Assembly: GCA_900540005.1 (NCBI GenBank)
Contig: UQEM01000045.1
Span: 1-17,691, forward strand
Origin: an uncultured Ruminococcus sp.
GTDB lineage: Bacteria; Bacillota; Clostridia; Oscillospirales; Ruminococcaceae
Length of the DNA stretch: 17,691 bases
Direction of reading: 5' to 3'
The stretch's first letter is position 1. Each line of letters begins with the position of its first letter. The notes beneath the pieces were generated by a model. The model saw only the letters and a list, made by a program, of their open reading frames with translations, searched no databases and was not told where the DNA came from. Positions 7,169 through 14,997 of the stretch are shown here, piece by piece. The position numbers and the translations under genes are program-made.

Positions 7169-7570
7169 ATGAAGTATAAAGTTACACTCAACGGTAAGAC
7201 ATATGAAGTAGAGGTTGAACAGGGCAAGGCAGTTCTCCTTGATGAATATGAGGCACTCGCACCTGCTCCCGCTGCCGCAGCAGTTCCGGCGGCTGCACCT
7301 GCTGCCGCTCCGGCAGCTGCCCCTGCAGCATCTGCTGCTCCTGTAAACCTTGAGGCAGGCGAAGCTGTAAACGCTCCGATGCCCGGAAACATTCTCCGCA
7401 TAGACGTTGCAAAGGGTGATACAGTAAAGGCTGGACAGGTTCTTGTTATCCTCGAAGCAATGAAGATGGAAAACGAGATCGTAGCTCCCAAGGACGGTAC
7501 TGTAGCACAGGTCGTTACAAGCAAGGGTGCTGTTGTAGATACAGGCTCTCCTCTTATTGTTATTGCATAA
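7169..7570 (+). CDS. Biotin carrier protein of the decarboxylase
   Basis: The 133-residue product carries the biotin that shuttles CO2 from the alpha to the beta subunit. Residues 1-29 form a short N-terminal part, 30-59 an alanine/proline hinge, and 60-133 a biotinyl domain. The attachment motif is EAMKMENEI, with K99 as the modified lysine, and a PMPGNI turn (70-74) precedes it as in other biotinyl domains. The flexible hinge would let biotin swing between active sites. It starts only two bases after oadG, with AAGGAGGT (7152-7159) nine bases before the ATG. In Klebsiella-type enzymes this domain is fused to the alpha subunit; here it stands alone, as in many Clostridia and in methylmalonyl-CoA decarboxylases. 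A biotin ligase is needed and is not in the window. Confidence 0.93.
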   Translation: MKYKVTLNGKTYEVEVEQGKAVLLDEYEALAPAPAAAAVPAAAPAAAPAAAPAASAAPVNLEAGEAVNAPMPGNILRIDVAKGDTVKAGQVLVILEAMKMENEIVAPKDGTVAQVVTSKGAVVDTGSPLIVIA

Positions 7571-7582
7571 GGAGGGCATAAA

Positions 7583-8803
7583 ATGGATATTCTCGAAACC
7601 CTTAAAACCTTGTGGGAAGGCTCAGGTTTTCACAGCTTCCTCGTAGACGGCGGCTGGAAGAACCTCATCATGATACTTGTATCGTGTGTTCTTCTCTATC
7701 TCGGTATCAAGAAAAAGTTTGAACCTCTTCTGCTTGTCGGAATTGCGTTCGGCTGTCTCCTTGTAAACCTTTCGTATTTTGTTGGCGGAGATACTGCTGA
7801 TGCACTCTATCACGTTGATCTCTGGGATAATTTCCTTAACTCCGAACATCCTGATTATCACAGCTACGGTGCAATTATGGCACATGGCGGACTTCTTGAT
7901 ATTCTTTACATTGGCGTAAAGGCAGGAATTTATCCGTCACTCATCTTTATGGGCGTCGGAGCAATGACTGACTTCGGTCCGCTCATCTCCAACCCCAAGA
8001 GCCTCCTCCTCGGAGCAGCAGCTCAGATGGGCGTATTCCTCGCATTTTTCGGAGCTGTTTGCATCGGCTTTACAGGACAGGAAGCTGCATCTATCGGTAT
8101 CATCGGCGGTGCTGACGGCCCGACAGCTATCTTCCTTACGACAAAGCTTGCTCCTCATCTTCTTGGACCTATCGCGATCGCGGCTTATTCATATATGGCA
8201 CTTATCCCTATGATCCAGCCTCCGATCATGAAGCTTCTCACAACTGAGAAAGAGCGCAAGGTAAAGATGGAACAGTCAAGACAGGTATCAAAGACTGAGA
8301 AGATCATCTTCCCGATAATTGTTGCAATGTTCGTGATCCTTCTTCTTCCGTCAACAGCTCCTCTTGTAGGCTGCCTCATGCTCGGCAATCTCTGGAGAGA
8401 GTGCGGAGTTACCGAAAGACTTTCCGACACAGTTCAGAATGCTCTCATGAACATCGTAACAGTATTCCTCGGAATTTCAGTTGGTGCAACAACTGCGGCA
8501 AACCGTTTCCTCTCACTTGAGACAATTAAAATAATCTTCCTTGGCCTCGCAGCATTCTGCTTCTCTACAGTCGGCGGACTTTTGGTCGGCAAGATCATGT
8601 ACAAGCTTTCGGGCGGCAAGATCAATCCTCTCATTGGTTCAGCAGGTGTATCAGCAGTTCCTATGGCTGCTCGTGTATCACAGATCGAGGGACAGAAAGC
8701 AAATCCTTCAAACTTCCTTCTCATGCACGCAATGGGCCCGAATGTTGCAGGTGTAATCGGTTCTGCAATTGCAGCAGGATTCCTCCTCGCAGTATTCAAG
8801 TAA
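7583..8803 (+). CDS. oadB: Sodium-pumping oxaloacetate decarboxylase, beta subunit
   Basis: This 406-residue integral membrane protein removes CO2 from carboxybiotin and exports sodium ions. Many hydrophobic segments run through it. The family's hallmark GGADGPTAIF (175-184), containing the sodium-site aspartate D178, is present, as are FMGVGAMTDFGPLISNP (122-138), AYSYMALIPMIQPPIM (201-216) and a C-terminal GPNVAGVIGSAIAAG stretch. GGAGGG lies before the ATG and the gap to the biotin carrier is 12 bases. It is the last gene of the operon and is followed by a clear terminator. The same subunit type serves methylmalonyl-CoA and glutaconyl-CoA decarboxylases; the OadA-type partner points to oxaloacetate here. 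Confidence 0.94.
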   Translation: MDILETLKTLWEGSGFHSFLVDGGWKNLIMILVSCVLLYLGIKKKFEPLLLVGIAFGCLLVNLSYFVGGDTADALYHVDLWDNFLNSEHPDYHSYGAIMAHGGLLDILYIGVKAGIYPSLIFMGVGAMTDFGPLISNPKSLLLGAAAQMGVFLAFFGAVCIGFTGQEAASIGIIGGADGPTAIFLTTKLAPHLLGPIAIAAYSYMALIPMIQPPIMKLLTTEKERKVKMEQSRQVSKTEKIIFPIIVAMFVILLLPSTAPLVGCLMLGNLWRECGVTERLSDTVQNALMNIVTVFLGISVGATTAANRFLSLETIKIIFLGLAAFCFSTVGGLLVGKIMYKLSGGKINPLIGSAGVSAVPMAARVSQIEGQKANPSNFLLMHAMGPNVAGVIGSAIAAGFLLAVFK

Positions 8804-8823
8804 TAAAACTTAATACCCAACTT

Positions 8824-8856
8824 AAAGCTGTCGCTGAAAATGCGGCAGCTTTTCTT
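8824..8856 (+). terminator. Rho-independent terminator of the decarboxylase operon
   Basis: AAAGCTGTCGC (8824-8834) pairs with GCGGCAGCTTT (8842-8852), including one T-G wobble, over a 7-base loop. TTTT-C-TT follows. It starts 20 bases after the oadB stop. The 3' arm is TGCGGCAGC, shared with the three other terminators in the window. Confidence 0.88.
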
Positions 8857-9014
8857 ATGCCTAAATATAGGAAGATACAGTCCGGGTAAGCCTTAGATAA
8901 CACAGAAAATAACAAATTGCCGAAAAAATCTAGCGTATCCCGAAGTTTAATATCCGAAAATTGGCTAATTTGCGAAAATTTACCAAAATTTAATGAAAAA
9001 AATCTCTCAGGCAC
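8857..9014. other. AT-rich gap upstream of the pgk promoter
   Basis: No gene is apparent between the oadB terminator and the pgk promoter. The stretch is AT-rich and contains CGAAAA at 8921, 8955 and 8973, with a fourth copy at 9027 inside the promoter spacer. The spacing is irregular (34, 18, 54 bases). An UP-element-like role is possible, but nothing firm can be assigned. Confidence 0.4.
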
Positions 9015-9043
9015 TTGCAAAATCCGCGAAAATAGTGTACAAT
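9015..9043 (+). promoter_or_regulatory. Promoter of the pgk-tpiA-gpmI region
   Basis: A -35-like TTGCAA (9015-9020) and a -10 TACAAT (9038-9043) are separated by 17 bases. The -35 is weak (four of six), the -10 good (five of six). Transcription would begin near 9050, exactly where an 8-bp inverted repeat starts. Confidence 0.65.
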
Positions 9044-9050
9044 ATTAATA

Positions 9051-9072
9051 TGCTGTTAAAATTATAACAGCA
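9051..9072 (+). promoter_or_regulatory. 5'-terminal stem-loop or operator in the pgk leader
   Basis: TGCTGTTA (9051-9058) and TAACAGCA (9065-9072) are perfect 8-bp inverted repeats around AAATTA. They lie immediately after the predicted start of transcription, so the mRNA would begin with a hairpin. A terminal stem can protect a transcript from decay; alternatively the DNA form is an operator. No T-run follows, so it is not a terminator. Confidence 0.5.
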
Positions 9073-9110
9073 CCCTAAAATGTATTTTATAACGAAAGGA
9101 TGTCATACCA

Positions 9111-10334
9111 ATGGCAGGATTAAACAAGGTTACTGTAGAAGACATTAACGTTAAAGGCAGAAAGGTGCTCGTAAGAGTGGATTTCAACGTTCCTATGAAG
9201 GACGGCGTTATCACAAACGATAACAGAATTCAGGCTGCTCTTCCCACTATCAATAAGCTCGTTGAGAACGGCGCAAAGGTTGTTCTCTGTTCACATCTCG
9301 GCAAGCCGAAGAATGGTCCCGAGGCTAAGTTCTCACTTGCTCCCGCAGCAGAAAGACTTGCTGAACTTGTAAACACAAAGGTTACATTTGCTGCTGATGA
9401 CACAGTAGTAGGCGATAAGGCTAAGGCTGCTGTAGCTGCAATGAAAGACGGAGAGATCGTAGTTCTTGAGAACACACGTTTCCGCGGTGCTGAAGAGACT
9501 AAGAACGGTGAAGAGTTCTCCAAGGAGCTTGCTGACCTCGTTGACGATGAAGTTTTCGTAATGGACGCTTTCGGTTCTGCTCACCGTGCTCACGCTTCAA
9601 CTGCTGGCGTTACAAAGTTTGTTAAGGAGACTGCTGTTGGTTACCTTATGCAGAAGGAGATCAAGTACCTCGGAAATGCTGTAGAAGTTCCTGAGAGACC
9701 TTTTGTAGCTATTCTCGGCGGCGCTAAGGTTGCAGATAAGCTCAACGTAATCTCAAATCTCCTTGAGAAGTGCGATACACTTATTATCGGCGGCGGTATG
9801 GCTTATACATTCATCAAGGCACAGGGCGGTTCTATCGGAACATCTCTCGTTGACGATGAGAAGCTTGATTATTGTAAGGAAATGCTTGCAAAGGCTGAGA
9901 AGCTCGGTAAGAAGATCCTTCTCCCTGTAGATACAGCAGTAGCATCTTCATTCCCTGATCCTATCGACAGCGAGATCTCTATCGAGTACGTTGACTCCGA
10001 CAAGATCCCTGCTGACAAGATGGGCCTTGATATCGGACCTAAGACCTGCGCTATCTTTGCTGAGGCTGCAAAGTCTGCAAAGACAGTTGTTTGGAACGGA
10101 CCTATGGGCGTTTTCGAGAACCCCACACTCAAGAAGGGTACTGTAGCAGTTTGTGAGGCACTTGCTGAGGCTGACGCTACAACTATCATCGGCGGCGGTG
10201 ACTCTGCAACAGCAGCTATCCAGCTTGGATTTGCCGATAAGATGAGCCACATCTCAACAGGCGGCGGTGCTTCTCTCGAATATCTTGAGGGCAAGGTTCT
10301 TCCCGGTGTTGCAGCAATCGCTGACAAGAAGTAA
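9111..10334 (+). CDS. pgk: Phosphoglycerate kinase
   Basis: The 407-residue cytosolic enzyme transfers phosphate from 1,3-bisphosphoglycerate to ADP, an ATP-forming glycolytic step. Diagnostic motifs are RVDFNVPM (22-29), the substrate-binding segment SHLGKPK, the [13 protein letters not shown] stretch, [10 protein letters not shown] in the hinge region, and the nucleotide-binding GGGDS (361-365) and STGGGASLE (382-390). Full length, no breaks. AAAGGA (9095-9100) lies ten bases before the ATG. It heads a run of three glycolytic genes on the same strand; gap and eno are not in the window. Confidence 0.97.
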   Translation: MAGLNKVTVEDINVKGRKVLVRVDFNVPMKDGVITNDNRIQAALPTINKLVENGAKVVLCSHLGKPKNGPEAKFSLAPAAERLAELVNTKVTFAADDTVVGDKAKAAVAAMKDGEIVVLENTRFRGAEETKNGEEFSKELADLVDDEVFVMDAFGSAHRAHASTAGVTKFVKETAVGYLMQKEIKYLGNAVEVPERPFVAILGGAKVADKLNVISNLLEKCDTLIIGGGMAYTFIKAQGGSIGTSLVDDEKLDYCKEMLAKAEKLGKKILLPVDTAVASSFPDPIDSEISIEYVDSDKIPADKMGLDIGPKTCAIFAEAAKSAKTVVWNGPMGVFENPTLKKGTVAVCEALAEADATTIIGGGDSATAAIQLGFADKMSHISTGGGASLEYLEGKVLPGVAAIADKK

Positions 10335-10342
10335 TTAAAGCA

Positions 10343-10385
10343 AAGGGCGAGTAGAAATATTCGCCCTTGTTGCAGTAAATGCAAC
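10343..10385 (+). other. Tandem hairpins between pgk and tpiA
   Basis: AAGGGCGA (10343-10350) pairs with TCGCCCTT (10361-10368), and immediately afterwards GTTGCA (10369-10374) pairs with TGCAAC (10380-10385). Neither is followed by a T-run, so they are unlikely to be full terminators. They may protect or help process the pgk message while allowing readthrough to tpiA, 96 bases after pgk. Confidence 0.6.
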
Positions 10386-10430
10386 GCACGATCGACGATC
10401 AATTTATTAAAATAAAAGGAGCTGTTTTTA

Positions 10431-11207
10431 ATGAACAAGGCTAAAAGAAAGGCAATTATTGCCGGAAACTGGAAAATGAACAAGACAAGACCCGAGGCTA
10501 AGGAGCTTCTTACAGCTATCAAGCCCCTCGTAGCAAATGCTGAGGGAAACGTAGAGGTGATCGCTTGCGTACCTTTCACAAATCTTGAGACAGCTATCAA
10601 TACAACAGCAGGCAGCAACGTTAAGATCGGTGCTGAGAACGTTCACTTTGAAAAGAGCGGCGCATTCACAGGTGAGATCTCTGCTGATATGCTCGTAGAG
10701 CTCGGCGTTGAGTATGTAGTAATCGGTCACAGCGAGAGAAGACAGTACTTTGGCGAGACTGATGAGACAGTAAACAAGAGAACAGTTGCTGCTCTTAACG
10801 CAGGTCTCAAGCCTATCGTTTGCGTTGGCGAGCTCAAGTGGGAGCGCGAATGCAACATCACAGAAGAAGTTATCGCTCGTCAGATCAAGCTTGATCTCTG
10901 GTCACTTACAGCAGAACAGGTAAAGAATACTGTTATCGCTTACGAGCCTGTATGGGCGATCGGAACAGGTCTTACAGCTACACCCGATCAGGCTGAGGAA
11001 GTTTGCGGATTTATCCGTGCTCAGATCGCTAAGCTTTACGATCAGGAAACAGCAGACGCAGTAACGATTCAGTACGGCGGCTCAATGAACGCTAAGAACT
11101 GTGCAGAGCTTCTTGCTAAGCCCAACATTGACGGCGGACTTATCGGCGGAGCTTCACTCAAGGCTGACGATTTCAACACGATCGTTCAGGCAGCAGTAAA
11201 CGGCTGA
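10431..11207 (+). CDS. tpiA: Triosephosphate isomerase
   Basis: The 258-residue TIM-barrel enzyme interconverts dihydroxyacetone phosphate and glyceraldehyde 3-phosphate. Catalytic residues are visible: N13 and K15 in AGNWKMNK, H100 in VIGHSERR, and E172 in AYEPVWAIGTG, with loop-6 and phosphate-binding segments (YGGSMNAKN, GGLIGGASL). Length is normal for the family. AAAGGAG lies nine bases before the ATG at 10431. The gap from pgk carries two hairpins and the gap to gpmI a third, consistent with a shared but processed transcript. Confidence 0.97.
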   Translation: MNKAKRKAIIAGNWKMNKTRPEAKELLTAIKPLVANAEGNVEVIACVPFTNLETAINTTAGSNVKIGAENVHFEKSGAFTGEISADMLVELGVEYVVIGHSERRQYFGETDETVNKRTVAALNAGLKPIVCVGELKWERECNITEEVIARQIKLDLWSLTAEQVKNTVIAYEPVWAIGTGLTATPDQAEEVCGFIRAQIAKLYDQETADAVTIQYGGSMNAKNCAELLAKPNIDGGLIGGASLKADDFNTIVQAAVNG

Positions 11208-11226
11208 TCAATCAAATAAAAAGAGC

Positions 11227-11246
11227 GGGCGGATTTTATTCCGCCC
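11227..11246 (+). other. Hairpin between tpiA and gpmI
   Basis: GGGCGGA (11227-11233) pairs perfectly with TCCGCCC (11240-11246) over a TTTTAT loop. CTGTCATATAGG follows instead of a T-run, and the gpmI ribosome binding site AGGAG starts at 11256. It is a strong stem without a terminator tail, like the pair after pgk. Confidence 0.65.
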
Positions 11247-11270
11247 CTGTCATATAGGAGAATAAATAAT

Positions 11271-12791
11271 ATGTCAAAAAAACCCGTAGCACTTATAATC
11301 ATGGACGGATACGGCTACAATCCCGACACTTACGGCAACGCGATCGCTGCCGCAAAGAAGCCGAATCTCGATAAGTATATGGCAAGCTGTCCCAATACGA
11401 TCATCGGAGCAAGCGGACTTGATGTAGGACTTCCCGACGGACAGATGGGCAACTCTGAGGTTGGCCATACAAATATCGGCGCAGGACGTATCGTTTATCA
11501 GATGCTCGTTAAGATTTCAAAGGACATCAAGGACGGCACATTCAACAATAACAAGGCTATCCTTTCAGCAATGGAAAGCTGTAAGGCAAAGGGCACTGCG
11601 CTCCACCTTATGGGACTTCTTTCTCCCGGCGGTGTACACAGCCACATGGAGCACCTTTTCGGTATCGTAAAGATGGCTAAGGCGAACGGTCTCGATAAGG
11701 TTTACATCCATGCATTCCTTGATGGCAGAGACGTTCCGCCTTCATCGGCTGCTGAATATATGGAGCAGACTGTTGCAGAGCTCAAGGAGATCGGTCTTGG
11801 AAAGATCGCAACTATCTCAGGACGTTTCTACGCAATGGATAGAGACAATGCTTGGGACAGAGTAGAAAAGGCTTATGCTGCACTTGTTTACGGTGAGGGA
11901 GTTCAGGAGAAGTGTCCTGTTGAGGCTATCAAGAATTCTTACGCAAACGGCGTAACAGATGAATTCATGCTTCCTACAGTTGTAGAGGGCGGAGCTTCGA
12001 TCAAGGCTGACGACAGCGTTATCTTCTTTAATTTCCGTCCTGACAGAGCAAGACAGATCACCCGTGCTTTTGTAGATCCCGATTTCAGCGGATTTGAGAG
12101 AAAGAACGGATTCTTCCCGCTCAATTTTGTATGTATGGCTCAGTACGATGCTACAATGCCTAATGTATCAGTTGCATATCCTCCCGAGCAGCTTAAAATG
12201 ACAATGGGCGAGTATCTCTCAAAACTTGGCAAGACACAGCTCCGTATAGCTGAGACACAGAAGTATGCGCACGTTACATTCTTCTTCAATGGCGGCGAGG
12301 AGAAGCAGTTCGAGGGTGAGGACAGAATCCTCATTAAGTCACCTGACGTTGAAACCTTTGATATAAAGCCTGAAATGAGCGCTTACGAGGTTTGTGACGC
12401 AGTAGTTGACGCTATTAACTCCGATAAGTACGATGTTATCATTCTCAACTACGCTAACTGCGACATGGTTGGACACACAGGCGTGTTTGATGCAGCAGTA
12501 CAGGCTGTCGAAGCTGTTGACACCTGCGTAGGCAGAATGGTCGATGCTATTCTTGCAAAGGGCGGTGCAGCTCTTATCACTGCTGACCACGGTAACGCTG
12601 ACAAAATGATGGAACCCGATGGAAGTCCTTTCACGGCTCACACCACAAATCCCGTTCCGCTTATTGCGGTAGGAGTTGAGGGCGAACTCGTTGAGGGCGG
12701 CGTACTTGCTGACCTTGCACCAACAATGCTTGATATTATGGGAGTTCCCCAGCCGGAGGAAATGACAGGAAAGTCGCTCCTCAAGAAGTAA
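11271..12791 (+). CDS. gpmI: 2,3-bisphosphoglycerate-independent phosphoglycerate mutase
   Basis: The 506-residue enzyme converts 3-phosphoglycerate to 2-phosphoglycerate using metal ions and a serine nucleophile. It belongs to the alkaline phosphatase superfamily: MDGYGYN supplies metal ligand D12, GQMGNSEVGHTNIGAGR contains nucleophile S62, and LDGRDVPP, FNFRPDRARQ and a late TADHGNAD metal motif are present. Length is typical (about 510). AGGAG at 11256-11260 sets the start at 11271. It closes the glycolytic run and is followed by a clear terminator. The cofactor-dependent enzyme (GpmA) is ruled out by sequence. Confidence 0.97.
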   Translation: MSKKPVALIIMDGYGYNPDTYGNAIAAAKKPNLDKYMASCPNTIIGASGLDVGLPDGQMGNSEVGHTNIGAGRIVYQMLVKISKDIKDGTFNNNKAILSAMESCKAKGTALHLMGLLSPGGVHSHMEHLFGIVKMAKANGLDKVYIHAFLDGRDVPPSSAAEYMEQTVAELKEIGLGKIATISGRFYAMDRDNAWDRVEKAYAALVYGEGVQEKCPVEAIKNSYANGVTDEFMLPTVVEGGASIKADDSVIFFNFRPDRARQITRAFVDPDFSGFERKNGFFPLNFVCMAQYDATMPNVSVAYPPEQLKMTMGEYLSKLGKTQLRIAETQKYAHVTFFFNGGEEKQFEGEDRILIKSPDVETFDIKPEMSAYEVCDAVVDAINSDKYDVIILNYANCDMVGHTGVFDAAVQAVEAVDTCVGRMVDAILAKGGAALITADHGNADKMMEPDGSPFTAHTTNPVPLIAVGVEGELVEGGVLADLAPTMLDIMGVPQPEEMTGKSLLKK

Positions 12792-12797
12792 TTATTT

Positions 12798-12826
12798 AAG
12801 GCTGCTGCAATTGCGGCAGCCTTTTT
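12798..12826 (+). terminator. Rho-independent terminator after gpmI
   Basis: AAGGCTGC (12798-12805) pairs with GCAGCCTT (12816-12823), continuing inward through a T-G wobble and GCA/TGC. A T5 run at 12822-12826 completes the signal, seven bases after the gpmI stop. The 3' arm again is TGCGGCAGC. Confidence 0.88.
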
Positions 12827-12913
12827 GTAATTTTTTGCAGGAAATTGCTGCTGTAATTAACTATTGCGGTATGTGCTAATTTTCGGGGAATACTATCAGA
12901 AAGGAAAACTAAG

Positions 12914-13591
12914 ATGTGGAACGGAAAAAATAAGGCTGTCACATTCAGCTACGATGACGGAATTGAACAGGATAAGCGCCTTGTTGATATATTTAACACA
13001 TACGGACTGAAATGTACATTCAATCTGAACAGCGGGATCATGAACGAAAAAGGAAACTGGGTAACTCAGGAGGGGGTAACGATAAAACGAATGACTCCCG
13101 AAGGACTTCCTGAACTTTACAAGGGGCATGAAATAGCGGTACACTGTGTTACGCACGCTTGTTTGCAGGCGTTAAGCGATGATGAGGCAATTGCGGAAAT
13201 AGTGGACGACAGGGCGGCTCTTGAGAAACTTTTTGACTGCAAAATAAACGGCATGGCATATCCATATGGAGCATTCGACGAGAGAGTTATGCGGCTCGCG
13301 GCTGAATGCGGCATTAAATTTTCCCGTACGACCATAGATCGTCATGATTTTAAAATTCCCGAAAATCTGCTCGCATTCGGAGCAACCTGCCACCACAGCT
13401 ATCCGCACCTTGATAAGCTTCTTGATGATTTCCTTGCATATGACGGTGAAGATCCTGCGGTTTTCTCTCTCTGGGGACACAGCTATGAGTTTGACCTGAA
13501 TGAAAACTGGTCGCTCATAGAGAATTTCTGCAAAAAGATCTCGGGCAGAGAGGATATTTTCTACGGAACCAACAGCGAAGTATACCTGTAA
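12914..13591 (+). CDS. Polysaccharide deacetylase family protein (NodB-like, CE4)
   Basis: The 225-residue product carries the NodB-homology motifs: SYDDG (12-16, catalytic and metal aspartates D14 and D15), HCVTH (77-81, metal histidines H77 and H81), YPYGAFDERV (117-125) and a late GHSYEFD (188-194). Family members remove acetyl groups from peptidoglycan, chitin-like oligosaccharides or xylan. There is no signal peptide or membrane segment, which is unusual for a wall-acting enzyme; a cytosolic sugar substrate is possible. AAAGGA precedes the ATG. No convincing promoter was found in the 87 bases after the gpmI terminator. ApbE follows after 14 bases, so the two are probably co-transcribed. 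The substrate is unknown. Confidence 0.88.
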   Translation: MWNGKNKAVTFSYDDGIEQDKRLVDIFNTYGLKCTFNLNSGIMNEKGNWVTQEGVTIKRMTPEGLPELYKGHEIAVHCVTHACLQALSDDEAIAEIVDDRAALEKLFDCKINGMAYPYGAFDERVMRLAAECGIKFSRTTIDRHDFKIPENLLAFGATCHHSYPHLDKLLDDFLAYDGEDPAVFSLWGHSYEFDLNENWSLIENFCKKISGREDIFYGTNSEVYL

Positions 13592-13605
13592 CGAAAGGGT
13601 TTGCA

Positions 13606-14646
13606 ATGAACAAAAAATTGACTGTTTTGCTTGGAATTGTCCTGCTTATCCCGAATGTCGGCTGCACAGGCAGTTTTTCATCAAAAGATGACTCTATGAC
13701 ACCTCAGACCCGCGATGTATTTGCAATGGACACATATATGTCGCTGAAAGCATATGGAAACGGCGCGGATACCGCGCTTTCACTTGCGGAGGAGCGCATA
13801 ACGGAGTTGGAGAAGATCTTCTCAGTAACAGATAGCGATAGTGATATTTATGCAATAAATCACGCAGGGGGAGTTCCCACAGCAGTTCACGATGAGACAG
13901 TCAAACTTATAAATAAAGGAATAGAAATCGGAGGTAAAACCGGCGGAAGTCTCGATATAACACTCTATCCGATAGTCAGGGAGTGGGGATTTACCGTTGG
14001 TGACTACAAGATTCCCGAACCCGAAAAACTTGCTGAACTTATGAAATACGTTGATTATACAAAAATCTCCGTCAGTGGAAATACGGTAACTATTCCGAAA
14101 AATGCCGAAATTGACCTCGGAGCAGTTGCAAAAGGCTACACGGGAGACGAGGTAATGCGAATATTAAGCGTGAACGGCGTAGAGTCTGCGATTATAAGCC
14201 TTGGCGGAAATGTACAGGCACTCGGCACAAAGCCTGACGGTTCCGATTGGAAAGTCGCTGTTTGCGATCCGTTTTCTCCAAGCGATAATATGTGTACAAT
14301 AAACATTGCAGATAAGGCCGTTATCACCTCCGGCAATTATGAGCGTTACTTTACCGGAAAGGACGGCAAACTGTACTGGCACATTATTGACCCGAAAGAC
14401 GGCTATCCGGCAGATAACGGATTGGTTTCCGCAACTATAATAGGAGACAGCGGACTTGACTGTGATGCACTCTCGACAGCAATGTTTGTGGCAGGTACTG
14501 AAAAAGCGATCGATCATTACAAGCAGAATCAGGAATTCGACATGATACTCGTGACCGATGACGCTAAAATCTACTACACACAGGGAATTGCGGACGGATT
14601 TGTAAATGAAAGCAGTATGCCGTCGGAGGTGATAAGACTTGACTAA
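13606..14646 (+). CDS. apbE: FAD:protein FMN transferase, ApbE family (FmnB-like)
   Basis: The 346-residue enzyme attaches FMN from FAD to a threonine or serine of extracytoplasmic flavoproteins. Family motifs are present: MDTYMSLK (41-48), GGSLDITLYPIV (113-124), DLGAVAKGY (170-178), ISLGGNVQALG, TSGNYERYF (241-249), HIIDPKDGYPA (259-269) and DCDALSTAMFV (285-295). The N-terminus has a hydrophobic signal and Cys20 in PNVGC, a poor lipobox, so it is either a membrane-anchored lipoprotein or simply exported. Downstream are a NusG-domain-II protein (overlapping by eight bases) and a Gx-type membrane protein, an order that recalls fmnB, eetA and eetB of flavin-based electron transfer loci. No flavinylated target with an S/T-G-A-S/T motif is in the window; Rnf or Nqr subunits elsewhere are other possible targets. 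Confidence 0.94.
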   Translation: MNKKLTVLLGIVLLIPNVGCTGSFSSKDDSMTPQTRDVFAMDTYMSLKAYGNGADTALSLAEERITELEKIFSVTDSDSDIYAINHAGGVPTAVHDETVKLINKGIEIGGKTGGSLDITLYPIVREWGFTVGDYKIPEPEKLAELMKYVDYTKISVSGNTVTIPKNAEIDLGAVAKGYTGDEVMRILSVNGVESAIISLGGNVQALGTKPDGSDWKVAVCDPFSPSDNMCTINIADKAVITSGNYERYFTGKDGKLYWHIIDPKDGYPADNGLVSATIIGDSGLDCDALSTAMFVAGTEKAIDHYKQNQEFDMILVTDDAKIYYTQGIADGFVNESSMPSEVIRLD

Positions 14647-14995
14647 GGGTGTAAAAATAACACTTGCAGCAGTAATTCTTATAATTCTCGGAGCGATGTC
14701 TGCAACTTTTTGGATCTTCCGCCCTTCTGAAAGTGAATATGTGGATATAGTGCAGGAAAACAATGTGATAATGACCATTGATATAGCGAACGAAAGTGAT
14801 AAGGTTCTTCGCATAGACTCGCCTGACGGTGGCTGGAACGATATTACAATTAAAGACGGCGATATATATGTTTCGGATTCGGACTGTCCCGACCGTACTT
14901 GCATAAAAACAGGAAAACTCCGCTCAGAATCCGTCCCGATAGTCTGCTTGCCGCATAAGCTTATTATCCGATTCAGTGATAAAAACGGAGAGTGA
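14639..14995 (+). CDS. NusG domain II-containing membrane-anchored protein (EetA-like)
   Basis: The 118-residue protein has one membrane segment (about 6-27) and a small extracytoplasmic beta domain. This resembles the NusG-domain-II family found next to Gx transporters, called EetA in extracellular electron transfer loci. The domain holds C83 and C88 (DCPDRTC) and C103 with H106 (IVCLPH), a cysteine/histidine set that could form a disulfide or bind a metal. It starts at TTG 14639, inside apbE, because GGAGGT at 14625-14630 is eight bases upstream; the eight-base overlap suggests translational coupling. Its role is unproven; in Listeria-type loci EetA is thought to aid electron transfer across the membrane with EetB. 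The family call is by motif and context, not by a search. Confidence 0.75.
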   Translation: MTKGVKITLAAVILIILGAMSATFWIFRPSESEYVDIVQENNVIMTIDIANESDKVLRIDSPDGGWNDITIKDGDIYVSDSDCPDRTCIKTGKLRSESVPIVCLPHKLIIRFSDKNGE

Positions 14996-14997
14996 AC

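Noticed and set aside
7259..7350. Possible tandem DNA repeat in GCT/GCA/CCT-rich stretch
   Set aside because: It is the alanine/proline hinge of the biotin carrier; units are irregular and explained by the protein.
7058..7579. Cysteine- and glycine-rich open frames antisense to the biotin carrier
   Set aside because: They arise from the alanine/proline hinge codons read backwards; the forward gene has a biotin motif and a good start.
9869..10618. 249-residue antisense frame across pgk and tpiA
   Set aside because: It covers two unmistakable enzymes and the hairpins between them, and has no start signal; long antisense frames are common opposite genes with strong codon bias.
12827..12913. 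Promoter for the polysaccharide deacetylase
   Set aside because: Candidate -10 boxes (TACTAT at 12891, TAATTT at 12877) have no matching -35 box at 16-18 bases, so I did not list one.
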